A DNA stretch of 64,000 nucleotides, from the NCBI GenBank assembly GCA_002794785.1, contig NBBA01000004.1:2356001-2420000 (forward strand), given 5' to 3'. Below, piece after piece: positions 46,412-58,809 of this stretch. Position numbers and translations under genes: made by a program. The stretch is from Coniferiporia sulphurascens. Its lineage: Eukaryota; Basidiomycota; Agaricomycetes; Hymenochaetales; Hymenochaetaceae. Position 1 is the stretch's first letter, and each line of letters starts with the position of its first letter. The notes beneath the pieces are model-generated. The model did no database searches. It was not told where the DNA came from and worked only from the letters and a program-made list of their open reading frames with translations.

Positions 46412-49400
46412 CTAATAGTGACTTCCTAATCCGTGGTGATTGTCGATGCTGAAGTTCATCATATTAGGTGCAAGTACATCCTGCATCGCGTCATCCACTT
46501 CCGGAGACTGAAGGGCATTCATCCAATTGAAACCTGAAAACCGATTGTTAGTTATTAGAAAACTCCGCAATATAAGCACATATGACTTGCCTGGCATGTC
46601 CTGCCAGAGCGACGTGTCCGGCATTGACTGGATCGATTGCAAGAGGTCGTTGTCGAACGGTAAAGGAGGATGGAAAAACTCCGGTACATTCATCTGCAGT
46701 GCGTTCGATGAATTGAATATCTCCATTCCATGTTGTCCCTGCTGATGTTGTCCTTGCTGGATCCCTTCCATACCTAGTCCCGCTTGGAAATTTCCTTGCG
46801 TTTGACCATGATTAAAGCCAAACGTGACATCCGAGACTTCATTGGTTACAGGATACAGACCTCCCATAGTGTTCGTCAGGTTTGCAGGTGGTGGTGATGA
46901 CGACGCATCGGCCTGTTGAGAAGCACTTAACGCCTCTACCCCCGTGGGTGGAGAGCTAGGCGAGTGTGTAGCCGTGCCAACGGAGTCTGGTGACGCCGGC
47001 GAAGCTTGCGACGAAAGATTTTGTTTGTCACCAGAACTGCTTGAGCGTTGTGTCAATTTGCGAGCCGCTGGGCGTCTAGGAAGACCGTTCCCTCCCTTTA
47101 GCCCGTTGGGTGAAAGCTCGACCTTGGCCATCGGCGTATTAAGCAATCCGTTAAGGAATCGTGACCAGAGCTTGGGACTGTGTTTGTCATCGACTACTAC
47201 TTCCGGGGAGCTCAGGAGATCAATAATACCACGAACGAGGTATACAATCTCCTTCCGCTGCTCCATCCGAAGATAGGGAGCGTACTTGGGATGCAAAAGC
47301 TGTAGAATCGTATCTTCAGGAAGAGGCTTCTCGCTAAGCGAGGATATTCCTACCTTAATCAGAAATGCCGATGCAAAAGTGACAAAAACCGACTGAGCAT
47401 CAGGTCCATGTCGGAGATACACTCTTTGAGATGAGAGTTCGTCGATAAATACTCTCAGAACATCCGTAGCGGCACGATAACACTGTCAGACTTAATAAAT
47501 ATGGTATTTGAATAAAAAAGACATGCTCTTACGCGGTCAAAGAATGACGCTTGCTGCGAGTGATTCTTCCCGAATGCATGCTGGAACCCAAACGAAAGTA
47601 CTGTGAGACGAGCATAGCGATAGGCAAGCTTGATGAGGCTGTTGCGGAACCGCCCCTGAGTGTCATCTGGATCAGTCTCTTGAGAGAGTCGCTCATTCCA
47701 TTCTGCTTCGAGCGCAACAAGTTTCTCGTCAATCTCAGACGAGAGATTATTGAGGTCCAAATCCTGGTGAGTCGAGGTGAGTAATTAACGAGAAAGAAAT
47801 CAGCCAAATCTCAGACGTGGTACATGCCTTGTTCAACCCCGTCGGATTGTTCGGGTTGCTGTAGATCTTTTGTGAAAATTCACCTAAGAGACGGAGGTCT
47901 ACATTGTATGCAACTAGCTGTATGTCGAAGTTCGGCAAGTTGTACTGAGAGGAATTGTACCAGGCTTCGGAATGACAGGCGATATAGTCTCGCGATGCTA
48001 TGGTGCTCGCTTTGCCATGCCAGCTCGCAGTAGAACGATCGAGATTATAGCAGTTCATCCATACCCGGGTGCGGTTTAGCAGCTCGCGCGCGTGTTGTTC
48101 ATTGCGCGGAGGTGAGGAATTTGGGTGATGCAGATTTAGATCTGTCGCGACACGGATCGCTAGACCCAGGTAGAGCCATGTACGATCCTCCTCCCAGCGA
48201 CGCATTGGGACTGGATAGAGGCTGAGGAGAATGTACGCAGAAACTGTCTCTACATTCTTCGGACCACTAATAAGTGCCGTGCCTGCAGCAAGTTGCGCAT
48301 ATGTCGTTAGCTCTTCGTATAGACCAGGATGTTCAGAGTAATATCGTGAGGCGACAGCACAAACTGTGATAGATATCAGTCAGTCTACATCGAGGCGTGA
48401 ATGAAAGAGGACCGGATACCCACTAACGGTAAACAGGAACGGCGAACGCCAATAGGTGGTCTGCGCTGTGTACAGTATTGGGTCAAGGAGAGAACATGAC
48501 ACGTTCATCTTGTCAAAGTATCTGTGCGGACAAATCCGTCGGCTTTTGGGGAAAAGGAAAAAGAAATAGCGATTGTACACACATTCCAAACAAAATTTCA
48601 ACTTCCTGCGGCGACACGATTCCGCGCATCAAAATATGGGGGACGGGGTGCCTCGCCGGTGCCAAACGTGATGGATCAGGCACACTGCCGCGTCTAGCCT
48701 CAAAAAATCCGGGCGCAGCAGCACCATATCCTTCCCCTTCACTTGGCGATTCCTCCCGCTTCACCGACACTCGGACCTCTGATTCGGAACCGGACCCGTC
48801 ATTACCTGATTGGACGTTCTTCTCTGTGTGAGATGTATCAGTCGATAGAGGCGACAACAGAACCTCGGTTCCGCCAGTTCTGCCTGGTGAGTCCACTTCG
48901 ATGCTGCTTGCTCGACTGCCGTCAGCCGTGGTACCCCCGACCCCACCGATGGAGCTCTTTGGGCTCCTGCTGCCCTGTCTATGTCCTTCCGCCTTGATCC
49001 CTAGATGAGCAAGCAGCCCAAACGGTGCGGCAGGCGTTGTCGGTAGTGGTGCAAGACGAGGCGGCTGCGGTGTCCTCCTGCGTCCATTGCGCCCGGATGC
49101 TTGTCCGCGTCCTCGTGACGATGGTTGAGCGGAACCCTCACGCGATGCGCTCCTTACTGTCGACGCAGGCGAGGCATGACGAGACGAATTCATGTTGACA
49201 GATCCCCGTGTATCCGGGCTGGACGGCGGGCCGTTCACCGCGAAAACATCCCTTTCTTCTTCAGCGTCCACATTATGCCTAGCAGGTTCTCGCCATTTCG
49301 TACCAGCATCTCCTTCCGCAGCTTCCGAGATGTTTTCGTCGAAACCACTTTCCTCGCCCTCATATGCCTCATAGGAATCGTCTCCTTCAAATTCCTCCTC

Positions 49401-50954
49401 ATCGCCATCTTCGTCACCCTCTCCACCTTCCGCGAGAGCGCCGTTGTCAATTAGCCCACCGATAGCCTGAATCGACTCGCGTGCTTTCTCGATCCACTCT
49501 TGTACATCCGGTCGAGGCACAACAGCGTTCGCGCCTGCTGCAAATGAGGATGACACGTGTCCGTTGGCAGATGCTGACCCTGTAGGAGGAAGGGGAGTAT
49601 TTGAAAGCGAAAGCCGCGTCGGCTCTGTTCAGGGTCATCTGAGATAAGCGCGAAAATCCTTCACTCAAACTAAATGAAATACAAACCGTTGTGGAGCGTG
49701 CGCCTTCTGTATTCTTCGAGTTGCTGCATGAGTTTCTGTATCTTATCCGCCTGGTCGCGAATCTCATTCAACAAGTGTTCTCGTTTCCTATATTATCGTT
49801 AGCACTCTGCGACGCTAGTGAAGAATTATCAGTGCTTACGGCGGCTGCCTACGCTTCTTACGACCAGGGGTCGTACAGTCGTGCCGTCCATTGAGACAGC
49901 GCTTACAAGTGTTGGGGTCTGTCGTAAACTCACACCGAACCTTCAAGTTCTTGCAGCGTACACATGCTGGTCTGTGCATTCTTCAGGAAACGCATCGGTA
50001 TCGCAGAACCCACAGTAAAAACGGACGGACGTACTGTTTCGATCTCGAGTCTGGCCCTCCCAACTGCTCCTGACCCAATCCACCGTCCGCATCGGGGATA
50101 TAGTGCATCCCTTGGCCCAGTAGTCCGCCTTGCAGATCCGGTGAAAGTCCCGACGCGGGGATGCCTGGCTGCATCATGACATGTGAAACGTAATTATCGT
50201 ACTGTTCTCCAGGCTGTACATATGCGTACTGCCCCGCATCCTCCTCGCCAGAGCCATCGCTAGGGAAGCGATCAAGCACGGTGTCTGCTCTTTGGCGCTT
50301 GTTTTGAGGGGTGTACCCATGTGGGTCCAGGTAATCCTGCTGTTGCTGGTGTTGCTGATGACGCTGCTGGGGGGGAAGCGATTCAAGCGGTGGGACGCCT
50401 TCAGGAACACCCGTATGTATTCCCTGTCCTAACGAACTCGCGGCTACGAATCTGAACGTCGAGCCAAATGTCTCCTGACCGCTCGCAAGGGCATCGGGAC
50501 TTCCATTCCCACTGTTCGGCGAGCCCTGATCCTGGCCTTGTTGCTGCTGACCGAAAACAAATGCATCGGGAGGGCAGGCATTTGCGGCGAGTGCGGTAGC
50601 TGTGCGTCCGGTGTACTTCGGCGAAGCATTCCCTGGGCCCTGTCCAACACCGATGACAACCGGCTCCTGCTGGGATTGTTGTGGGGGATACGAGAGGGCG
50701 CTGAGCCCATCGAAACCAACCGCGTCATAATGATGTTCGAGCTGCAGCTGGGGCTGCCGAGACTGGTATTGGGGATGCGCCTGGTGTGCAGATGCTGGCG
50801 GGATGAAGCTTGGTTGCTGGTGCACCTGCATTGACTGCCTTCGATACTGGGAGTGTGTCTGCGAGGGCTGTGACTGGATGTGCTGCTGAAGTGGGTACTG
50901 GTGGTGCAAAGAGTCCACCGGCGGAGGCCAGTATGCGCTAGATGTATTCGACAT
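46412..50954 (-). CDS. Zn(II)2Cys6 fungal-specific transcription factor, PriB-like
   Basis: Nine exons (50954-50035, 49971-49840, 49787-49687, 49579-48583, 48521-48424, 48363-47828, 47763-47533, 47482-46591, 46533-46412) encode about 1342 aa. Residues 1-300 are Gln/Pro/His-rich. The binuclear zinc cluster is at about 310-339 (C310, C313, C320, C329, C332, C339; ACVRCKNLKVRC and TCKRCLNGRHDC), followed by the basic GRKKRRQPPKR. A coiled coil follows (about 352-385, LLNEIRDQADKIQKLMQQLE). An acidic, Ser-rich linker leads to the fungal-specific regulatory domain (about 700-960: LFGIYFDKMNVSCSLLDPIL, TVICAVASRYY, SAYILLSLYPVPMRRWEEDR). The zinc cluster assigns it as a nuclear DNA-binding regulator. 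Domain order resembles basidiomycete PriB-type factors; targets are unknown. Two introns (47827-47764, 46590-46534) are GC-AG. It lies between the inverted membrane-protein paralogs. Confidence 0.88.
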
Positions 50955-53900
50955 CAGGAGAAATCTGCCGCATAAATCGAAGATGATGGGAGTGAGACAG
51001 GGTCGAGATAGAGTTCAAAAAGATGTTCTGCAGACACAAAAGAGGTTACTGACCCTCACGTGGGATGGACGACTTCAAAGATATCGCAAATTTCAAACAC
51101 CGTAGTAAAAGGAGGGGTTGTTTTTGAAATGAATGCTCCTGTTCACATGGTCCATCCATCAGTAACGGGCGAATCAGATATTAGGAAGGTTTACAAAAGT
51201 AAGCAACACCGACTGTCTAATTGTGCCCAGCCGTACAGACTGTTTAAACAAGCTGGCGCAAGTTCCAAAGAAAGAGCATTGTACTCACCAAGCAAACGTT
51301 TGACCGATTCTCAGACCCTTTTCTAGTAAAGCGATAGCATTTTTACGCATAGGTCGGTGCGAGGATGTATCACACAAGTTGTCAAATCAGGGTCGTAGTG
51401 TTTCAAAACGTGGTTACGGAGAAGAAGACATGGGCGCGAGATGAACGGTCCAAGGGAAGTGGAGACGATTAGCAGCTCAACAGACAGGAAAAGAAGGTAG
51501 GATGTACCCACAGTGTGCAATCAATCAGCCGCTCAGTTCCTTGTGCTGATGCCTCGATGGTCCGCGCTCAACTCGTCCAGCAGACTTTGTGATGGGGAAT
51601 AGGCTGGGTATTGCTTCGTGAGACAAGAGTAAGGTATCACTCAAGGAAGGGGGTGGCGATGAATGGCAGACACGCTGAGAACGAGCTTGCGAACCGATAT
51701 AATTCGTCAGACGACGTAAACGGCCCGACCAGTGCGTACCCGATCCGAGCTGGTTGCTGACCTGGCGCGACTAAGATTCAACGAACGCGTTTACTCTCGC
51801 TTCGATTGAGGCGAGGGACTCTGAGAGCCGAAAGGGACGTGCCAAACGGCGGACAGGGCCCTGCGACGCGGCGATTCTGCGAGGAGAACGGAACGGAGCA
51901 GATATCTACAATCGCCGAGGCCGACCCCGGGATATCGATCGGTTGGAGAGTCTGGTCAAAGTTGAAGTTGTGTGCTTTCAAGTCGGGCACCCTGCACGGC
52001 ACGCGGAAGGAATCAGTGAGAGAAAAGAAATAAAATAAAAATTAGAAATGGGAGGAAAGTGCAAGCATGAGCAGAACCTGAATGGAAGCAGTCACTGATA
52101 GATGTGACAAACGATGTAACCCCGGCGTTATCGTCACGCCTAATCGACGCGTGCGACTTTTTGAGTAAGTTCAAGTTCTTGCGGCGTCCTCGACTCGGAC
52201 GGATGAACATCTTTATCCGTTACCCAGAACTCCTGATCTTATAGCAAAATCGAGAGTTGCATTCCCCCGTCCGAGTAGGGTCCCACGGTGCGACAATTGC
52301 TGTATGCTGTGCTCTTGATCCAGCTCTTTGTTCTTTAAAGACGGTCGAAGCAAGACCAGGGCTGTGTAGTATGAGCCTCGTGTCGATCCCTTGAGATACA
52401 GCAATCCCTTTCGTCCGTCCCTTGCGATCCAGTCTCAAGTGACGGGGAACGGCGGTAATACGTAAATACTTACCATGACGTTTTCACTGCTTCGTCTCTG
52501 TTTCTGCCGATTTGGGTTTTTCTCTTGAACTTTTTGCCTCCGTGTTCGAGGACTAATGTGGGATGCCGATGGCCGCAACTGATTTGCATGCTCGACTACT
52601 CAACACTGACTGTCCTGATCTCGCGAATCTCACCGTCTGCAATTACTCTACGCAGTCTTTCTCAAGCTTCACCGATTTGCAAATATTGGTACTTCCACTG
52701 CTCGTCCTAAGGCATTATTTCACATCCTCTTCAAGCTACCTTCTCGCGTCCTTTATGATCGGGAGAACAGCAACTCCATATGTAAGGCTGCGTAACCCGG
52801 GGGTTTATCAAATGTCAGATTTATATCGTAATCTCAAACATTGCCACGCTGGCTGAAGCGCTTCTCGTTCGGCCGGCGAGCGCTGGTGCCCATTATGGCC
52901 AACGAATGCATATGCTACTGCCGCTTTTGGGAAAAAGCCTTTTAAGTCAACGCCCACACGTGTTGATGCAGGCCATTTTTGGTCACGCACGATCATCTCC
53001 TTGCACAGCTTGCTCGTGTTCGTCCACGAGCTCGTTCACAGCTTTGTGTCCTACGTCTCTGTGAACCTTACCGGTAAGTATCTCATTTACCGCATTTTTC
53101 GACGCGATCGCCAATAGATATCAGTGGGTCTGAAAAGGAATTCATTCTCGGCCATCGGAGGAAAGGAGCTAAGGCTATTTTTCTGGTCTACTACTAGTAC
53201 AATATATAAATGATCATAACCGCGAGGAAACTGCATTACACTCGCCGCTCCTACGAGTACCCGCAAATCCATGCTTACCATTCGCAAGCCGTGTCAATCA
53301 ACAGGGCAAGAAGAGAAGGTCGAAGTGGTGCGTTTTGGATTGCTGTGCATCTCCGGCGGTGTAAGTCCACAAATAGCACACGGGAATGAATACTCATACC
53401 AGCCTGAGAATACTGGTACGGGTGCGGTGTCCCCAATCTTTAGGTTTCCTAGAGACGAGTACGTAAATACTTGCTCCACAGGAAAAAGTAGTTCTGGGGT
53501 TTGAAGATCTTCAGTGATTGATGAACGAGCTCACTGACACAAGCGATGAGTAGAGTTCTGTTGTTTGCGATCAGACGGCCCTAATAACTGATTAACTCGA
53601 AGTAGAGAAGAAGGACATCTTTGTGAAGATCGTGGTTAGCGCTTGCTTCTATGGGCGAATCCTCTGCGATGGCACAACAACAGCGGAGCATCGAACGTAT
53701 TTAAATTTAAGCGCGGAGAAGAAGATTCTTCTCCCAGTTTTATTTATCGAGTAACAGAAACGTAAAATCAAGAGAAGAGGAATCTGTTGGGCGTTCAGCG
53801 CTAGGCGGAAGTCCAACTAATTTTTCCAATGAATCGAGTTGAAGTTGAACTTGATTTCAGCGGGCCGGCAGAGAAGCTGATTCACATGGTCAACAACGTC

Positions 53901-55343
53901 GTAAAGAGCTCACGTTCGATATTTTCAGTCGTTGAACCCAAGTTCGCATCAATATTGCATATTCAGGACCCACTCCCTCGAAAGGAGGTGGCAGCGGATA
54001 CAACCAGGAAGACTTTTCCAGTCCCAGATTCTGTACTTCCTGGGAAACGTGGAGCTTACTGAGGCACAATTCACTGTTCCAGTTCTTTGCGTTAGCTATG
54101 CAGTGCACGGTCAAAAAAACATTTATTCAGTGAGTCTTAGTCATACTATAGACTCGGAGGAATCGGCCTGGCGTGTGCTTCTTACGACGTAAAGCTGTGT
54201 CATTCAAGCTTTGGCAGTTATGGGGAATATGCACTGCCTCTACGCTATGGTGCCATTCAAAAACCCACGTTTGATACTTCGGAAAATCAGAGAGGGGCAC
54301 TGGTTTTGTTCAGTAGAGGGGCAGCCGCCGAACTACTAATTGGGCAGCTACACCGCAATTGATAAGAACGAATTTTTTGCAAGAACAGAACCATTTGTAT
54401 TTGAAGAAGTAACCTACGACGAAGAAAGATTTTGCATCTTACTAGTAGCAGAATTTGGTAACCTCATTGGCAATACGAGAATTCTGGTCGTTACAGTGCT
54501 CAGCGTGGTAACGTACTCAACGCAACAAGAGCGTTAGAGCATGGGGGCACTGGCAGGCCATCTATTTGAACACCGTGCCTGTAAAGACCCTCATACGTTT
54601 CGTGAAGGGCGTAATTTTATCTGATAAACGGACTAATCGGGTACATACCGAAGTGCGGTCCACCGCCGGTTCGCTCATAATTTACAGACACGGAGATTGT
54701 GCACCTGCGGCCGAAGATTATCCACGAAATGTAGCTCGGTTAAAGTTCACCATGCGTTGAATCGCCAAGTGCAGGGCGGAGAAGCACATACGGCTGTTCC
54801 AGGCGCTTTCTGACGTTGTCGTCTTAATCCGAACGAAAACAGCAAGCGTTTCCACCGGGGACAAGACGAAAGATAGTGAATATACATAATCGGAACATCC
54901 TCTTGGAGAAGGTTCATCTAATCTCATTGAATCCTTTTCTGAAGCGCACAGTAGTAAAGCGACGGTGGCAGATCATGAGGTCGAGGGGACATAGTCACGT
55001 CGGATATGATAAAGGCATCGATAAACATAAATTTGTTTTTGGATTTTAACATGAGGGCTTCGACACGAGAAACGCCTAAAGACTAGATGGCAAAGACCGC
55101 GAGAAGAGACAAGCAGGAACACATAACAGATAGGTCGATAGTGGAACAGGGCACGGCAGACAGATACTGAAGGGGCTGTGTACGTACACAACCATTGCTG
55201 TAGGAAACAAGAGCGAGCAGGCAGGAACGCAGATAGACACCAGAAACCCAGAGGAAATGTAGACCGAGATTAGAGATAGATAAACAATTTGATTTTTTTT
55301 TGCGGGTATATTGCTGACCGTCGTGGTCGACGGAGTGGCTGGC
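50955..55343. other. 4.4-kb intergenic DNA, 5' region of the zinc-cluster gene
   Basis: The first 600-1500 bases probably hold the promoter and leader of the Zn(II)2Cys6 gene. Short open frames occur (for example an ATG frame of 77 codons at 53829), but none shows a domain. The right end is the 3' UTR of paralog B. No transposon signature is visible. Confidence 0.45.
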
Positions 55344-58300
55344 TCAACGCCACCTTGCCCTAGGAGACGCGGAATGTCCACCAGAGACAGGCTTCGGACC
55401 ATCCGTCGCAACCCTGGTGCGCAACAGGGAGGATGAAGTCGGAGTCCGCAGTGTTGAGGAGTAATCAGCATTCGCCGTAGCTTGATGAGCACCAGGTCTT
55501 ATGGGCCTTCTGAGCTGAGGCGCCATCATCTTGGTAGTTGTAGCTCCAGTAGTCAACAGCGTCGAGGCATTCCACTGCCTCGAGATGGCTGGAGACAGAG
55601 AGAGTCTTCGAGACACAGTGGGCGGCGTCTTGAGGACGTCGGGCTTGCTGTGATCGGCAGACGGGACCTTCGAGGTGCACGAACTAGAAAATGTTGCAGT
55701 CCGAAGGCCGCCAGAGGGGAGGGGGACTTTCATCGCAGATCGAGAAGAACCAGATAACATACCATTCTCGTCTTGAAGAGAAATTGTTGTGGCCGTTGAT
55801 CTAGCGTTCGGCCTTATTGACAGCGGTAGATAGTTTTCGGGACCAGAAAGCGACAGAGACAAAGTGCAGGGAGGGGGTCCAACAGTACGAAGAGCACGGG
55901 AAGTCTTCGTCCCAGACAGCGGCTGGATGTCTTTCAGTGGCTGACGCCCAGCCCTAAACTCAGCAGACGTAGGCCGAGCGCGTATCTTGGAGGACTTGGT
56001 GAACGCTGACATGATACTCTTGATGGACATCTTCGGGCTCTTTGTGGGAGCCGAGGTAGCTTTAACTCCATTCTTGGAGAGTCCAAGGGTGACTGGACCA
56101 GAAGCGAGTGGTGACGGGGCCAATGGAGCGTAAGGCTGAGGACCAGTGCGACTCCTCGGTGGTGATGGCAGAGGAGGATATGCACGCTTAGAACACGCCG
56201 ACATTGCCCTGGCCACAACTGGAGAAGACGGGAGTCGTGGCATTAGCTTGGCTTCCTTCGCACGCTTGGCAGCACGACGCGCGACTTGCAGTCCTCCCGA
56301 GGACTCGATGCCATTCAACAGGTTTGTGCGGGCGCCGCGAAGAATATCTGTTGCAAAGGGGCGAGCATGAGCGTCGAAACGCTCTTTGCTCAGCTCCCTA
56401 TCGGCCAATGGTTGTGATTGAGGCGGGACTCCGAAGCTGTGCACGTCGGCTGCGAGGAGGGAAGCAATCTCCTTGAGAAGCAGGTCGTCGATTTCAGCTG
56501 GGGTCTTGAAGCGGTCATTGTAGCAATTCGAGGCCTTCTGCTCAATGTCGTCCTCAGGAAACACGGCCTCGGTCTCGTAACTGCGTAGAATGTTTGGAAC
56601 GGGTCAAGTAGAGTATACGGAGTGAACACACCTGATATAGTCGCTATCTCGCAGCGCCTGTAGATCCTCATCTCCTAACCCAACGTTCTCTCGACCACTT
56701 GCGTCAACAATGACACACGCCTCGCGTTTTGCAGACGTCGCAGACGTGTCCCGGTTGTGAGATGGACCGAAAACAGGATTGGGGATTATGCCGGTTGTAG
56801 TCGCGGAGTCAGAGAGATCGGTAAGGGACGAAGCCGGCGTCCAGCTGCAATCGTCGACACTTGCGGTAATCTGCAGGAGAGAATAATAAGCTACACGACG
56901 AGGCAGCGACGACACATGGACTTGCCTTCGGCCCATCCACAACGCCAAGCGTAGACTGGCTGACTTGAGTAGCAGCATCCCCCGACACGGACGTGGTCTC
57001 AGACTGCGAGGCGCCATTGATAGCTAGCTTGCCAACAGACTTCTGGCAAGTATCCTTTCTCACCGTTGCGACTAGGACAGTCAGAAGCTTCGAATTTCCA
57101 AACTCGAGCGAACCCGATACGAGAGAACTGTCGATCGACAGTCTATTATCGCCTTTGGTAGGAAATGCAACCGTATTCTTCTGTTTGAGTAACTCTGCCT
57201 CTGATAACACATCCTGTGTGGTGGTCGACATCGTCCCCAGTGGGAAAGCGGAACGCTCAGAGTCGCGCATCGCATTCTTCAAGCGCAGTGCAGTGCGGCG
57301 CGAGATGAGCAAGCCTCCAGGTGGCCCGCCGTTTCCAATAGAGCTTGTGTCGTTACCTCGAAGCGCGTCGGCCAGGGCAGGGCGAGCATTGGCAGCCGAA
57401 AGTGCCTTGCCCAGCTCCCCACCACTTGGATCCGCTTCGGAAGAGGTGCTATCATCATCATCTGCTGCAGAAATTGGATGACTAGACGCTTCGGTGAAAA
57501 GATGCTTGGATTCTGTTCTAGTTGTTAGGTCACCAGGGCTTTGCTTGAGCTGTTCGCTCCCTCGGGCTATAGTCGCTATGATTCTGATTGTCGACGAGGG
57601 AGTGGCTGCCGTGATACTGCTCGCCGTCTCAATCTTGACGTACTCGATCAAGTCTCCCAGGCCGGTAGATCTTGATGATGGAAGGACGGCTCTTTCAGGA
57701 CTAAATGATATAATCAGGGTTTGTCAGACCAAAACACGAACGAATAACTTACCAATCACCGCTGCTGTCAGATTTGGCCATTAAGCCTATATCCTCGAGC
57801 CCTCCGGTGCATGTAGCGCTTTTCGTGATTGGAGAGTTTATGTCGTCGGTACTTGCCGATTCAACGACAGCACATAGTGTTGAGTCACGGTTATGCCCGC
57901 CATCCACTTGTTCGGCCTAAAGAACAAAAACAATCAGCCTCCGTGGCGAAGCAGTGAAAAATGGCTACTTTCCTCGAATCTATCCTCTTTGATAGTCTCA
58001 AGCTTAGGACCAGAGGTTCGAACACGACCAATACGTTTGTTTGTGAATCCTTCTGCCGCAATCGCAATCAAGTGGCTGGAAAGGGGCCTCCTCAGTGACT
58101 CCCTTAGGGCCACTGGCTTGTTGAAACGAGGCTCGATGCTGGCTGTCCCGTCAGCCTCTATGACCGGCACGGGCAGGAACCCGTGGCCTTCGACCTTGCT
58201 GGGCATTGTCTTGATCACTTCATTGGCTATGCTCTCAGAGACGAGAAGAGCATCATTCCGCTGGTATGCATCCGTAATGTCCATTTCGACGATGTCTTTT

Positions 58301-58719
58301 CGAATCCCCTTATGTGTAGAGCAAATAGAAACAACAGTACTCTGAGTCACGGGTGAGCTCGGCCCGTAGACTACACTGGGCGAAGACATCTTCTTGATCC
58401 TGTCGCGGGGAGTCTCTTGGCTCACCGGTCCTCGTCCACGCTCGACGTCGATGTGCAGATGACGGGCAGCGTCACGGCGAAGGAGAAGAGGCTTGAGAGC
58501 TGATGGCATTTTCTGGCGGCGCTTCCTGACGACGCGATATACCAGCCAGATGATGAGGATAGAGACCAAAACCGACCCGCCGACACCGAAAGCGGGGACC
58601 AGGATGGGATGAGCAATAGAGGAGGTAGAAGCATTGACCACGGTGTCGACAGCTGGAGCCGCTGCGACGTCGGAAATTATGTCGGGAGGAAGGACTGTGT
58701 GTAAAGGAATGGAAGGCAT
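55344..58719 (-). CDS. Large single-pass membrane protein, paralog B of an inverted pair
   Basis: Five exons (58719-57969, 57906-57753, 57700-56926, 56870-56632, 56580-55344) give about 1051 aa. The protein mirrors paralog A: external segment, one helix (about 43-62, PAFGVGGSVLVSILIIWLVY), basic KRRQKMP, then a Ser/Pro/Arg-rich cytosolic part ending YSSTLRTPTSSSLLRTRVAT. It lacks counterparts of the repeated exons of paralog A. The first junction is uncertain. Paralog A splices at GAG then GTAATT, but here the same place reads GAG then GAAAGT, so the ancestral donor is lost. I used a GTAGCC donor two codons later with a CAAG acceptor, which keeps the frame. Retention would end the protein after about 261 aa. 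The third intron (56925-56871) is GC-AG. The gene may be active or in early decay. Confidence 0.66.
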
Positions 58720-58789
58720 AGCGGGATAGCGAGTGGGGGTGGAAAACTTAGTGTTCTTCCTGCACGGTGAGGAGGCGGGGGTAACACGT

Positions 58790-58809
58790 CAAGTTCACGA
58801 GGAGACCCA
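58790..58809 (-). promoter_or_regulatory. Promoter-proximal block shared with paralog A
   Basis: Reverse-strand copy of the 20-nt word at 41182-41201, 71 nt before the ATG of paralog B. The flanking sequence is alignable but diverged, so this word is a conserved core. Confidence 0.6.

Noticed and set aside
55465..57481. Plus-strand frames opposite paralog B
   Set aside because: They mirror the coding strand of paralog B, which is supported by paralog A and by its splice sites.
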